From Malurus cyaneus samueli (taxonomy: Eukaryota > Chordata > Aves > Passeriformes > Maluridae), in assembly GCA_009741485.1 (NCBI GenBank), contig CM019214.1, forward strand, positions 24,202,329 through 24,266,328: DNA of 64,000 nt, given 5' to 3'. The notes below the pieces were generated by a model. The model did not search any database. It had not been told where the DNA came from and saw only the letters and a list, made by a program, of their open reading frames with translations. Shown in pieces: positions 1 through 14,049 of the stretch; the stretch's first letter is position 1; each line of letters begins with the position of its first letter. The position numbers were made by a program, and so were the translations under genes.

Positions 1-3000
1 TGTTTCCGTGCATTTTCCATTTATCTAATAATATAAAAATGTAGCATTTGAAGCTTGGCAACCGGATCAATGTGGATGTTACCATCATCCTGATAAACAG
101 ATATTTCTGTGAGAGTTGAAATATGGATATTTTGTCTAGCAGAAAACCTGGCATTCATCCTAGGGTGTCTCCCTGGTTTGACATACTCTGCAGCTCGTGG
201 ATCTTGGAGAGACTGATACAATCACAGGAAGGTTTCTTGGATGCAGCTGAGACCAAAGTTCAGCCCGTTTACAGATGATGGTAACTCCCAACAGGTTTTC
301 ATTTCTTACTAGAAGATAAATTAGCTGAAAAGGCTGCAGAGACATTTCCAGGTTAAATCAGCTAAGAGAGCTGCTTTGAACAGAAGTGTTCATGCTTCAA
401 ACCTGTATCAATAAAACAAATAGAAAACAGAGGAGGTGATTCAGAAAGTTACAACAATAGTTCAGTGTTTGAAGCAATTGTTCAAAGGGAAAGGACAAAA
501 AACTTCTTTTGAATATTTGGTTGTCTGGAGCCAGAAAAGAATCAGAGTAATTTCAGGTTCTTTTTTTGTTTGTTTTTTATATGGAACATCAGGGTAAATG
601 AAAGAAATTGCTGTAAAGCTAATTTTCCTAAGCAGCTCCTAGAGAAAACCCAAATGTTTAAGGAAGCAACAATAAAACTGTATGAACATGATGTTACTAT
701 TCAGGAGGGCAGGGACATTATCATTTTCTGTATTCTATAAAATCTCTTGAATTATTGTAATTTACTTATTTTACAATTACTCCAAAGACCTCTCACCCCT
801 TTGTCTATAACTCAATTTGTCTATAACTGTAAAGTTGGGATCAGAACGGTTCCTCAAAAATCTCTGAAGAACTTGCAGGTGTACCGATAAAGAGGGCTTG
901 AATCCCAAGTGTAATTTTTATAGACTCTGACAACTTGATGGTCTTTAAGGGCCTCCCACTGGTCAAACATCAGAACTACATTAGTCCCCTCTTAAAGTTC
1001 TCTTTGCTTTGGATTTAGGTGGGTGAGGGCTCTGGTGACTCGTATCAGATGAGGAGGGCTCAGACAGAACCTGGGCCAGGCTATGAGGAAGACCCCAAGA
1101 TTATTTAGTAAAGATATGTTCATGTGATTAGGCGAAAGGAAGTAAAATTTCCATCTAGAAAATCACTACCAGTGCCTATTTAACCTCATTCTATGCAAAG
1201 TTCCCAGAGGATGGGTTACCTGGTTGTGCCCTATGTTGTTTTTCAAATGAGTCATGATTTCATGCATAGAAAGAGAACATTTTTCAAAAGAACCCGTGAA
1301 AATTGCAGGGGGAGGGGGCTGAGATGTAGTGGAGATGGGTAAAAAGCCAGAGTGAAACAGATAGAACAGAAACGGAGAAGAAACTTGTCCTCAGCCTGTT
1401 CCTCAAGCTTTCCTCTCTAGGACCAGAAATGATCTCTAGCTCAGCCTAGAGGTGCCAGGCACTGAGTTCAGAAGTTTTGAAAATATGGTCCTTCTTCACA
1501 TGGACTGATAATGCCAGCTCTCTTCAGCCATCTGGCAGAACCCGAGTCTGGATCACATCACATCTGTCTGCCAGATCACCTAGACGCATTCTTCTCTTTC
1601 CATCTTGTTGTTGTACTCCTTTGTTCTGTTTCCATTTCCACACTGTTCTTAACTTCATTGTCTCATGTTTCTCCTGCTCATGAGGAAGAGCATTCCTGCA
1701 GCAGTTAGCTTCAGTGAGTATCCTGGTATCATCCTATGCAGGGCAATCCACCACATCCCTGCCCTGGGAGGTCCAGGCATTTCCCAGCTGGGCAGAACTG
1801 TCTGGATCATTGTCAGTGTTCAGGCAGCAGACAGATCTAACCCACCCTTGCAAAAAAAAAAAAAAAGTGACATTTCAGCCTTATTAGAAAGTCACTGGAG
1901 CATCTTATCTGCCTAGTATTAATGTTGTGATGTTGCTGCATGTTATGGTGGAGGAAGCCAGGCCTCAGGAGTGACCCCTGAACTCTCTCCTTCCCAAAGC
2001 ACAGGTTGCAGACAATATTTTTTTCCAGGCTATGCAGAGAACTCCCTGTTCAGTGAAAAAATGGCAAATTTGGCCTCAACCCTTGGCTGTCCTGGAAAAC
2101 AGTGACACAGCTCACTGAAGGAGGCCTGGCTACCGAAATAATCCTTTAGCAGCTAAGAACGTCTCAGGCTTTACCCACATAGTAAGTTTATCCTACCCCT
2201 CAGCCCAGGCTATTGAGCTTTTCTTGTGCCCCCTTCTCCCACTCAGTCCAGAGACACTGTGCTTTCCTGGCTCATCCTCTGGCTCACCTTCTGGCACCCA
2301 GCACGGGTGGAGTGGGGACAGCTGGGTGCTTTCCATGAGGAACAGCTCCCAGAATCACCTCCCTGCAGCGCCTGGGAGCAGGGAGGCCAGCAGGAAGTCC
2401 TGACATTGCACCTCAGGTTGCTGTTCTTGGTGAGATCTCTTCTGGCCACTGCCATTTCTGAGTGATGCCCAGGGGCTGACAGCCCAATCATGGATACGAC
2501 AGTGATAAAACAGGGGCATCTGGTCAAAGCAATTACATAGGACAGAACTATCCTAGCAGAGCCACAGCCAAGAAAAAGGGTAATTCCATTTCCTAAGTTC
2601 TGATAGCTCAATATTTGCCTCTTCTGGTTAGAAATACACACACAGTGAAACTCTGCAAAGAGAAAGTCCTGACAGCCTAGCCCTGGGGCACTCTCTCTGC
2701 TAAGCTGTTTATTCTTGGGGACCACAGGTACAAAAGAGCCAAGAGCATGAGCTGACTCTTGTCCCTCCTGGGCTCCTAAAGACTGTGATCAAAAGCAGTA
2801 ATTTTGTTAAGTACCAAAGAAAACCCTGTGTTTTCTCTTTATTTTAAACGATCCCTAATTACTGTGAAATACACAGTCCCTGTGTTCAGTCCTCCTGCAA
2901 CAGATATCTAACATGTTCAGATCCAGACTGCTCCTCCTGCTCTCCAGTGACCATTAGGGAAGCAAGCTCAGGGTGGCAAACTGAGATCTGCAAGTCCAAA

Positions 3001-5424
3001 GGGAGACTGAGGCACAGTGAGAGAACAGATACTTGAGAGACTGACAAACCTGGTGACTGAACCAGCTATGGAAACAAGTTAAATACTGTAGGTCATCTGC
3101 AGATGGGATTGGAAGAGATGGTAATCACAGCAAACACAATCAGCAGTAGACAAGTATTCAATGTACTAGCAGAAAAACATGTGTTGCATTTCATTAAATC
3201 ACCCAAATTGAAGAAAAAGCTTTTGTGGGACCCTTAAGCACTGGCAGCAGACTATAAATTAAAATGACCCACCTCCCCAAGGCCACATCTATGGCTGCAC
3301 TAAATGAGGAAAACTCTAGTGCCTTCAAAAGTCCCAGTTCAACCTCAACTTCTGTATCTCTGAGTTTGCCTCTGGTTTCCATCATGAAAGCAATTCAGGC
3401 TTTTGCTATCTATAGACAACCCAGTCTGACGCTATAAAGTGACTACATGCCTTTCAACTCATTATAGATACTAATAAAACATGCAGAGTCCTTGACATTT
3501 AATCTGCTGTCATAATAATGTTGGAAATAATCAAAATGGGGAAACTCATTTCATAGGTTGGGCTCTTGACTGGCCGAGGATAACATTTTATGTTGCCCTG
3601 GTAAAGGGCAGGTGAGATCATGTTGCTTAGAAAAAATAGAAAAGGATTCTGTGCAGAAAATAAAAAGGCTCAAATTCTCCCCTCAGACCCATCCCTCTTG
3701 TCTGCAGCCATCATTTTTGTTATGTGCCACTCTGGCTTGTCCTTCAGTATTTCAGGAACACCAAAAGCTAAGATTTTCATGGTAGCCAGGAGTGGTCCTC
3801 AGGTATGAGTCAAAGACAACCGTGTTCTCACAAGTATTTTTAAATAGGAAGTAAAAGCCCATCAAAGAAGGTCTGAAGAGATCTTTAAGAGTCACAGGAT
3901 ATATGCTTCTAGACAGACAAAGCTCCCTTCCACGAGCCCTGGTTCACAGCAACCTTGGGACTTGGCAGGACTTAACTTCTCCAAGACAATGTGAAGCCAT
4001 AGAAATGATTCAAGTGGAAAAGTAAGAAGTTACTTAGTAAATGCCCTGGAAAGACTCCTGCCTGTCTGAGATAGCAACAGAGTCCTGGCCACCTGCAAGT
4101 TCCCCATGCAAGGGAGAGAATATGTGATGGAGCAAAAAGGGGTGACATTTTCTGTAAGAGGGCTTGAAATTTTATCTCTGTCACTCCAGCCAAACAAAGG
4201 CTATTGAATGTAATGGAAAGGCTTTCAGACTCCCTTTGAACCCGGAAAAACCTCCCAGTGACATACTGACACCTCTTCAGAGCAAAACCTGACCAGATTG
4301 CCACACCAAGGAAACCCCAGCTTGCTGCCCAGGTGGGAAATGGGTCTGGGTGTTTAGGCCAGGCTCCCTTAGCCAGACACCAGAAGGGTGATGCTGAAAG
4401 AGCCAAACTGCCTCTGGGGACACTGGGGAGGCCCTGGGACAAGGCAGTGGCCAGGAGCCTCCCCAGGGCTGGTGAGCATTGGGCCGTGCCTCCCTGTGCC
4501 TGTGTGACTCCACAGCCAAGGATGCAGCATCTCCCCAGGGATGTTTTACTGTGTGACAGACATACATTCTGCTGGCATTAATCTTTCAGTCTTCTCACTG
4601 CCAGTGTAGCTTGAAGGAACTATTACACAGTCTATAAAGTTTAAAGGAATAAGAAAAGCTTAGCTCCCCATTAAATAGATTGAAATAAAAACTACTCAGA
4701 GCATCTCTTCTGCAGCAGCTGCACAGACTAGACACGTAACAAGAGTCAGAAATGAAACCAGGGTTGCAAGAAAGTAACAAATTTGCAGGAGAAGATTCCC
4801 AAAAAGTACAGTTACGGTTCCAGTTTTTAAAAGAAAAAGAAAAATAAGAAGAGACTTGACAAATAAGGCAGCCAGGAAAAAAGGCAAAATTGAACAAAAA
4901 AATGATTTTAGAGAATGTCATTTGTCAGAAATGCATCCTAAATAGCTCTGGTTTATACTAGAGAATCAGTATGATCCTCTAGAGCAGAAGCATAAAAAAT
5001 CCTGCCCTTGGATTCAGGGGTGTCAGGGTGGTTGTAAGGGTTTCTGTTTTCAGTGACAGCCTTGATTTTCAGTGTAAATGCACCATGCTGCAGGAGCAAC
5101 GAGAAGGTTAGATGTTTGACAATATGAACTCTTCTCAAAGCTCAGCTGTGGGTTTATGTGTATCCAAACCCAGGGAGAGATAAGCTCAGCTGCAGCAAAT
5201 GCTGCTCCCATCCCCACTTCCATCTCTCTTCATACTAATCTAAATATGTTTACCAGGTATAGTTGGATTAGCAAAATACACTAATAATTGGCAAGAATGC
5301 TGGCACTTTCTGTCCCGAATAGAAGATGTGTGTAACAAAGTATGAGCTGTGAATGAAGCAACTCGGCAGCTATTTTGCTTTCCTGTGAAAAGGGATGTAT
5401 TTAAACTCAGATGAGGATGAATGC
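1..5424. other. non-coding stretch, no gene recognised
   Basis: No exon, RNA gene or known repeat could be recognised. The open frames here are short, overlap each other on both strands and resemble no protein family I know. Visible structure is limited to an A15 tract at 1852-1866, two G5 runs separated by one A at 1308-1318, and a somewhat GC-richer patch at about 4270-4540 that still has few CpGs. A minus-strand frame at 21-221 is bracketed by an AG and a GT that could be splice sites, but the AG lacks a good pyrimidine tract and the peptide is unfamiliar, so it is not called as an exon. Confidence 0.6.
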
Positions 5425-5427
5425 TGA

Positions 5428-5995
5428 CGGAAGGCAGTAGAGATTGGCGAGCGGGGATGGGGCAGAAAGCACAGCGGAGGGAAAGCAAAGCTGTGCGAGG
5501 GAGAGGCGGCGATGCCAGGGGAGCGCAGCTGGAGCTGCAGGGGAGCGGCCGCGCAATCAGCGACCGGCGGGGGTGATGGGCTCATCCTGTGCTCCTGGCA
5601 CAAACCGCTCCCTGATTTATCATCGAATCAACGGTTCTGCTCACGGAGGAAATTCTGGCCCCTCTGGTCAGGCTCTGCGAGAGGAGAGAGCCTGCATAGT
5701 CGCTGTGAGGAAGGACAAGGCTGAGCTCGGAGCTCTCCTCAAATCGCAGAGGGGCTGCCGGGGTCATGGCATCCTTTGCGGCCGCGGCTTTCAGAGAAGG
5801 GTTTATGTCCCAAGAGGAGCTGCAGTGAGCCTTAAAGACCCGCGTGCACTTTTGCTAATGGAAGAAATCCTTTATAACCCTCTTATAAAGTAGGCAAGAG
5901 CACAAGGAGTTTCAAAAAGCCCGTAGAAAGTCAGCCATGGAGCGATGACAGCGCGCCAAGCCTGAACTTTTTGGAGTGAAGAGCTTGGTATCTCG
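5428..5995. promoter_or_regulatory. orphan CpG island, candidate promoter
   Basis: A hand count gives 26 CpG dinucleotides between 5428 and 5785 and 33 up to 5995, whereas most of the window has stretches of 100-300 bp with none or one. Two copies of the 8-bp palindrome GCGGCCGC occur at 5545-5552 and 5778-5785. The G-rich core (about 5440-5800) looks close to 60% GC. In birds such unmethylated-looking islands usually mark a promoter or first exon. A plus-strand frame runs through it (5444-5893), but it begins at TTG rather than ATG and its peptide is low-complexity and unrecognised, so I read it as a by-product of the GC content. The island could serve a long non-coding RNA, the first exon of a gene whose body lies outside the window, or an orphan regulatory island. 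The direction of transcription cannot be told from the sequence. Confidence 0.6.
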
Positions 5996-8900
5996 CTGGC
6001 CAAAACTGAGCAGGAAATTAGCTGGTGTCTAGGCTGCTGGTCATTTAGGCCTTATTAAGACAAGTCAGAAGAAAGAAAATATCAAATTAGTGGTTTACCA
6101 GCAATCAGAATTTCAGCCCACATCCCTGTATTTACAACAAGCGTGAATCTTTACACTGATGTCAAACAGCATTAGGCGAGTCACAAATCCTAATGAAATT
6201 TTGCAAACAAAGGTGTCAGAAGAGAAAAACAATAAGAGACGCGATCTGGCAAACAAAGCCACTCACTAGAACTCTTGTAATGCAAATCTGGCCACACCTC
6301 CATGGCATAACAAGCAGGATACTCCTGTCACCAGCATCAGTCCCTCCCAGAGATGGGCACCAAGGAGCCGGGGCAGAGCCTGCTGCTCAGATGATGCCAC
6401 CGCAGGTGGATGTGCTGGAAGTGCCTCTGCAGATGCTGGCTGGGTTTCTGGAGGACTGCGTGGCAGGAGTGAGGACCCAATACACTGCTTCATCCTTTGG
6501 AGCCAGTGCTGTGAGCAGTCTGTTGTTAAACAAACAAAGTGGAGATTATTCATACTTTTCTTCTTAGCATTTTAAATAAAACATTTAGAAAACTTGTCAC
6601 TTTGGGATTTCCTCGTTCTGTTATTTGAGCAACACTTTATGAATCTTTTTATAGAGTCTTGATTTGCTTTGAGGACTAGGAAGTGAATTTCAATCTCTTT
6701 TTCAAAACCAAGTCCATATTGTCAGTGTGACAGCACAAACGTGGTTGTGGGTGAAAAATTTGTACAGACAGCGCAGAACAAAAGCTCATCCTATGAAGGA
6801 AAGATAAAGAATGAATCTGAGTTCGAAGTAGGACAGTTTTCGCTTCAGTTTCCTTAGTGAAATGAATTAATGTTTACATTTAGGTCTCTCCTGTTCACTC
6901 AGAGTTGTACTAGACAGTAGCATCTGATTTGAAAACACGCAAAGGAAAATAAATTTTTCCTCTTAAATTCAGCATCTGATTTCAATTATTTTAATAGCTT
7001 TACAGATTGAGTCTCTGAAGTTCCTTTGTGCTGTATGAAAAGGTGTTCCTGTGTGTGATTCTTCTTTCTTTAATCAGTGCTGCAATTTGTTCTTTCTGAC
7101 AAAACCTCCTATTTTTAGAAAGCATATTTCTGCTCTGCTAAGCCTAGGATAAAATTCAAACTGTTAGCATCCATCTAGGGAGAACAAAATAACTCATTTC
7201 ATAACAAACCTGGTTTTGTTCCTAGTTGTGTTTGTAGTGGAATAGGAAACATTGCTTCTGTTTTCTACTGAGAGTACTCAAAGCCATCCTTCACAGTGAA
7301 GTGAGGGTCGGATTCACTGCTCCTGCTTTTCCAGCTCCAGGGTCAGCCTGGCGGGTTTCTGGCTGGTAACACAAGGTACATCTACATGGATACATTTTTT
7401 ACTCAAAATCATCACTATAAACCAGGACAAGATGATTGCCAAACAAGCCTGTTTCTGTGTTAATTGGACATTAAACCCACAGAGACAGAGCATTAGAAAC
7501 AGAGATCACAGAAATGTCTGTTTTCTCCACTGCCTCTTTCCAGCTCAGATGAGCTGTTAATGTCACTAACTGGCCAGCCTGCAATCCAGAGCAATCCTGA
7601 CAGGGGGGACAGAAAAGGAATAACGGTGGTGTTTATGGAAAAAAAAATGCCACTCCTCACATTTCAGCTAATCTATAGCTCTACATTTCAATTATCTATT
7701 CCAGTAATAGGATGATTGCTTGCATTCAGTAATGAACCAGAAACCAGGAGCTTAATGTTCTCATCTGCCAGGCAGTTTTTCTGACTTTTAGACCAATTGA
7801 CAGCAGCTATAAAAGCATTATAAAATATGGTATGGTTTAATAGATGCAGCTTTCATCTTCCTCAACTGTTCAAAACAGCTTTAGTTAAATCTAATTTTCC
7901 AAATAGGGGGATGTCAAATTTTATCAGCAAGGGTCCCCTACTAAAAGAAGCGTTTTTGTGAATACCTAGAATTTCACATTTGTTCTTCAGTTTTCTAATA
8001 AATCAAATGTGCTAAAAATGCCTGTATTTTTCAAAGTTCAATCAGAAATAGATTTAACTGAATGATACATCTAACATAAATGAAGAATGATACTTCACCA
8101 TAAATGAGCCTTCCAACATTTCAGGTCAGAACTCAACAAAATAAAATCATCTATTAATTTTTTTTTTAATCTTGTGTCTGAAAGCATACTGGAGTTTCAG
8201 AAGATCAATAAATTGTTTGAGGCATTAGGGTTCTTTTAAAGGGCAATATTGCTAATAAAGACACATGATCCTATAGATCTCTTTTTTCGCATTTTTAAAC
8301 ACATTTGAGGCATAGCTTTTGAAAAAATAGCTTTTTAAAACTCTTTTGAAAACTCTTATTTTTATGTTTTCATCCTAGATACCTAAATTCCTTTAGCAGT
8401 CAGGCTTTTAAAATCAGGTTCTCCCCAGAACTTCAATGCAACTTCTAACTGCAGTAATTTGGGAAATTAAAGTTAAAAATTAAACACACTGAAAACGCTT
8501 GAGACTTTTCCTGGGTGGTGAAGGGTGTTTTTGGTTTTGTGTCTGTGCGTGATTTTTGTGTAACTATAATAACCAAAGGAAGAGGTGCAAGAGAATGCCA
8601 TGAATTACGGTAAATTATTATCCAATTACTTTTAACTTATCCCACACTCATTTTTTTCACCTGTTATTTGAATTCATGCTACCTTTGCATACAGTATGAC
8701 TTTCTCTCGCTTAACCACTCTTCCATAACTTACTAGTTCCACAACAAGCTACAGGCTCTCTGACGGCCTCTGGTTTGTGACAGGGCAGTCTCTCCATAAT
8801 GTGACTGCACAAATAATGATGTTAGAGCTGCAGAATGGCTTTGTTTCACGTCAAGAGAAGCTCCTTAAAAATATAAAGTCCAGACAAGTGTTGCATTTGT

Positions 8901-11900
8901 TGGCATCTATTTTACTAGACTAACTGAAAAACTGTACAAGCTATTGATTTCACAAAGGCAAACAAAAATTGAGGAAACTATTCAGAGTTGAACTGTGTGT
9001 ATATAAGTCAGCACAATCAAAAGCTGGTAGCAAAGGCAGAAGGTGAGAAATTATCAGCTAGCTATCTCCTAGGGGAAACAGCTAGAAAAATAGTTTATAA
9101 CCTATGAAGAGAGGTTACAAAACCGACCACAAAGTCAATACCTCGGTTATAACCACCTTTCTTCCATCACTACTATAATTTTTCATTCCTAGACCTGTCT
9201 TTCAAAGTTCTTTGTAGTTTTCCCTGGAGGAGCAGGGCTGATAGATCAGAGATGAAGTGGCTGCTTTGCAAGAAGTGTGCCCATGGGTTTTTCTCCCTGT
9301 ATCTGAGGTGGAGCTGCAGGTTCCAGCCCAGGTCTCCACGATGGCTGTGTTTCCCCAGCTGAGCACAGTTCCACACGCTGGGATGTGCCAGTGCGAGGTC
9401 TGGGAGGGGTGGGATGCTTTCTGCCGTGGTGGTGGCAGGGCTGTGAAGGCACAGAGCAGGAACAGCCCCATTCCAGCCAGCACAGTGCAGAGCACAGGGA
9501 CACACAGCCTTTGCAGAAAGGGAGCAGAGCTGCGTCGCTGTCTGGTCGACAGCTGAATGTGCAAGTCAGGAAAGGTCACCCTTCAACAGAGCGCCGGGCA
9601 CATGCAGTTCATTGCTGGCATTAACCTTCTTTTCTAGCACTTGCCCCTGTCTGACAGGGCACATAGCAGAAGTAAAATACCATGAGGAACAAATTCAGTG
9701 GCAGAGAGGCAGATGAAAGCTAATTTCCTTGGTTTTAGAAGCCTTGCTGGTAAGCAAAGTTCAAAAGGACCTCCATCACATGGTGGCAGGTGAAATGAGG
9801 GATCTCAGAGGATCTGCTCTTTTGGCCATTTCTGTTACCAGATTACCATGGCTCATTTTTCTTTAAAAGTGGATTTTCTGAGAACTGGAATAGGCCAGGG
9901 ACTTCAGCAGAAGCCAAATAAAACTAGGTGAATGAGCGGTGGCAGTAATGATTTTTCAGCAGTGACAAATTACTTCAAGCAGGGATAAAAGCAAGAAAAT
10001 TGGAAGAAATGCTTTGACGCATAGTAAAAGCATACAAATCGTAAGCATCCTTTTGGACATCTCACTGGAAAAGTCTGTGTGACAGCAGGTAATAAAAAGG
10101 TCAGAAGAAAACTAGTCTGGCTCTCAGCCTGAGACCTGAGAGTGTCTGGAAGATTGGTAAAATGTCAGGACGAAGAGCACTGATGTATTGTTTTACAGGC
10201 TTAAATGTAGTGGCATGGCTATGGCTACAAGCCTGTGCCACTCATGGCCTTTAAAATGTGTGTCCATTACGCTGCAGCCTCACCACCCACTGTGTCTACT
10301 GCTTATTATAGTCCTTTATTTTATTTCAGTTCCCTTCTAAGATCTCAAGGTAAAAGCTCTGATCAGGTTTGAAGTCTTACTGGGTTTTACTCCGGATGAA
10401 ATATCAGGTGCCTTTTTCAGTAAGTCTTGTGGTTATTTTAAAAAGGAATGTTTGTTTGCAGGCTACATTTGAAGGATAAAACCTATACTTTTGAATTCAA
10501 GATCCTTCTGATCTGTTGGGTACCTTAAATCCTTCCAGGGAGGCTAAATACCTGCACAAAGCATGCAGGCTGGAACTACGCTAGAAACAGAGACACACAC
10601 ACCACGAGATAAGGGAAAGAGTAATTCCATGTGGCTGAATGGAAAGACAGTTCAAATTAAAAAGACCAGGGTGTTTCAGGTGGAAGAAAGTGACACTGCA
10701 GGATCAGGAAACACCTGGGTGAGAAATGCCTTTTGTTTTTGTATTATCCTACTCTTTTCTACATACACCACATCTACTGCCTGCTTGTATTGCCTTTTTA
10801 TCTCAGCCCTTATGAAAACTTTGAGGCTGTAAATTCAGGAAGAACCAGCAACTGTTTTCAACTGTGACTTTAATTAGCTATCATACACGTTGCTCTCTTG
10901 TTCTATGATTATATTCCACAGTCATAGCAATTCACATTTAGAGGAAATGTTACTGCATTCTTGTTTCCTAGTTTGGGAAGACTGCAATATCAGCAGCTGC
11001 ATGAAGCCATATACCCAGAAGTTTAGGAAAGGTGAGAAGGGGCAGCTCCTCAAGCAGGGGCACAGTTTGTGTTCATGGAAGCACCACGGAAAATGGTGAC
11101 AAGCCAAGACATCCTTCATCTCAGATCACCCATTTGGCAGGGCTTAGGTAGCTTGAAGGCCTCTAACAGGAACATCCTCTTGGATGTTTCTGATCAGAGC
11201 TTTCCTGTGAAGAGGAGGCTGGAAGCTTGGAGGCCCTGGGATCACAGAATGAGTTTCACTGTCGCCCACCCCCAGCTTCACTTCCCTTGAAGGGATTGGC
11301 ACAAACTGAGAAGAGCCAGTGCCATGCAGGGATGTTTAACTCAGGGTACAGCACCTGGGGACCAGGCAGCAGCACAGGCAGGTCCATGGCAGAGCCCAGA
11401 GCCCATCCCCGAGCCATCGCTGGAGAAATGACAAGCACAGGCTGAGGGGGGACTCAGAGCAACCCTTACAGCTGGGACTGGAAACCAGAGAGCAGCTGCA
11501 GAAAGTGAAGGCAAAGCAGGATTTTGTTCTGCAGCCACAGGCTGTGACTGCCAGCAAAAGAAAAAACAGTCACATATGTGACAACGGGGAACACTGAAGT
11601 GCTGCGCATGTTAATGGCCTTGAGAGGACAACTGGAACTGTAGTGCAGAGCTGAGGTACTGACTTCTGTGTAACAGGGGAAATGTGTGGGAAATGCTTTT
11701 GATCAGAGGACAAAGCAGAAAAGAAGATTGCCTCATTCAGAGGCTGGATAGGGGCTGAATAAACCGCCCCTGAAGGGGTGACCCAGAACTCACCTGTGAC
11801 TCACCAACACAGAACAGCCATGCAGAGCATACCTGAGCAGTGAATATCCTCATGACAACACAGAGATGAAAAAAAAATTATTTAAAAGGTTCACAGCGGA

Positions 11901-14049
11901 GGTACTCTAGTCCCCAGGGTACCATCCTCACACTGAAGAAAGTATCACATGGTGAAGCAATTTCCAGCATTTGTAAAAAGATTTAAGAAAGCTCTCAGAC
12001 ACCAGATTGTGCCAAGGGTACACAAGAAGGTTGCAAACAGGCATGGGGCTGACTCAGAGGAACTCCTCACAGGTAGACTTGGGAAACCTTCAGTCTGAAG
12101 CAAAGAGAGCACTTAGTCATGAAAAGTCAGGCACAAACCAAAGGAGTGATGCACCTGGAGCCACAGGCACAAGAGCAAGGTAGGAGCTTCAGAGCTTTAG
12201 GAGGAAGCCAACTCCAATAAGAACTGTTGTAGAAACAAACCCAAAATCAGTCTGCGGCTGGTACACCAGTCCTGTTTGGGTTGGAAAATGGAGCAAGAAG
12301 TTGAAGACATCTGTACTGGGGAGGAGGAGCTCTCCAAGATGACAGACCACACACCACATTCTTCCTATCCAGAGGGAAATGGATGACTTTAAGAAAGGCA
12401 GGGAGGGAGCAGGAGAGAAAAAAAAATGTGCACGTGGTATGATGTTTCAAAAATCAAGAGGTCTGTAGTGATCCATGTCCACACAAGTATTACAAGATTG
12501 ATTTTTTCTTTTATAAGTCAAATAAAAAGAAAAAAAAATCATGTAGTCATGCAGTGAGTCACGCCTGCCCACCTCTGGCCATGAGGAGGTGTCCCTGGAA
12601 TCAGAGGAGCCACATCTGTTCTGCATTTCATCAGCCCCTGGAGGGATAATGCTGAAGGTTTTCAGGAGACTGAGTCTGCTACAGTCAGGGCTGTCTCATA
12701 CAGAGAAAATCTGGCCTTGAGGTCCCTACATCCATTCATCCCACATCCTCATTCAAGGTGCACTAATGAACATCCTCAGCAGCTTCTTCTAGAGCCCAGA
12801 GCAAATCCCCATGCCAGTCCTCTTCAGCCCAGCCAGCCACCAACCATTCCAGTGTGGAGAATTCCAAGTCATTGGAAGTGCACAAGTCTTTGTGATCCAG
12901 TGGACAGGGCAGTTCAGAGGAGACTTCACTGGCAAAGTTTCCTTATTGATTTCCTTTCTTCATCTTGTGTTGTGGGGTTGTCAAGGGGAAAAAATGTATC
13001 CTACTCACATATCCCAATTTTCTCCATCTGTTTGGTCCTTAAGGACTCATGTGCAAGTCCATCAGCACATCTCCCCACCTTGAGGTGATTCTTTATGCCC
13101 ATAAACTTTTTCTCTGGAGCCATCTGAGCATCCAAATGCTGTCTTGACTGCTCTGCCTCTTCACAGGGCCACATGGGATCCATTAGCATTAAAAGAAAAC
13201 TAAATACAGTTTATTAAGAGATCCAAGAGTCCCTTCACCCCCAACAGGAAACTCGTAGTATTTAATCACGTTTTTATTTATTTGAATTTATCTTCTTGGT
13301 GAAGTATTAATGACATACGTGTTTATTTTCCTGCCATGATCAAACACCGAGAACACAAAAGTCAAGGCCAAGCAAAGAGAAATGTATTTACTTTGTAGGG
13401 GACAGAAAATTATTGGTGAAGAGTTCTCTTCCAATTAATGTTATCACTGCTATTCACACAGTGAATGACAGCAATGTTTTCACATCCTGTAAAGCCTGGG
13501 TCTAATTGACACTCATGGTCAACTCAAAACTTCTATTCCTTGTAAATGATTAGAATAAATGTGACAACAGAAAATCACTAGACCTTCCCTAGGTAATGAA
13601 ACTCTGAGTGATGAGCAGCCCATGATGCTGTTCATCACGCTGCCTTGATTGCTTTTGGGATGTTTTAAAAATATTAGTAGATGGCAAAAAAAGTGGTGGG
13701 TGTCATGGTTAAATTGCAGTCAGGCATTTTATTCCACATAAATATTGTGTTCCAAATTTCCAAATTCACTTTGAAATGGATATGAGCATTCCCACAGGAG
13801 TTGCAAAGTGACTGAGAGGACACTAATAACAAAGGGAGGGGACAAGTCAGCCACGTTTTGGGAACTGAAGGGAACCAAGTTGTGCTCCAGGTTATGCATG
13901 GCCCCACTCAGGATGTGGCACATATTTTCTGTTCTTCCCGTGGGGAGAGGGGAAATGAAGGAAGTGTCTTTCTTGCTGTCTTAATCTGCCAGGAGGCAAA
14001 GGCTCCCAGGGACTGGCTCACAAGAGAGAGGAGGAGTTTTTCTCCTGGC
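5996..14049. other. non-coding stretch, no gene recognised
   Basis: Mostly AT-rich sequence without a recognisable exon, RNA gene or transposon. GC-richer patches at about 9240-9620 and 11220-11540 give several overlapping frames on both strands, which is what composition alone would produce. A perfect 14-bp palindrome built on CACATATGTG lies at 11569-11582. The region just 3' of the CpG island (6190-6570) has an ATG-started frame of 124 codons that I could not connect to any family. Confidence 0.55.

Noticed and set aside
21..221. Minus-strand 66-codon frame flanked by possible AG and GT splice signals
   Set aside because: The acceptor has a poor pyrimidine tract, the start is internal to AT-rich sequence, and the peptide resembles nothing I know. 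Open frames of this size are common by chance.
1308..1318. Possible G-quadruplex (two G5 runs)
   Set aside because: Only two strong G runs are close together. A third GGG lies about 20 bases away and there is no clear fourth, so the motif is incomplete.
2243..2725. 160-codon minus-strand frame
   Set aside because: No recognisable domain. A competing frame exists on the opposite strand, and the region lacks splice or promoter signals that would support a gene.
5444..5893. 149-codon plus-strand frame through the CpG island
   Set aside because: It starts at TTG rather than ATG. The peptide is rich in G, R, A and S because of base composition, with no domain or signal visible. The island itself is the supported feature.
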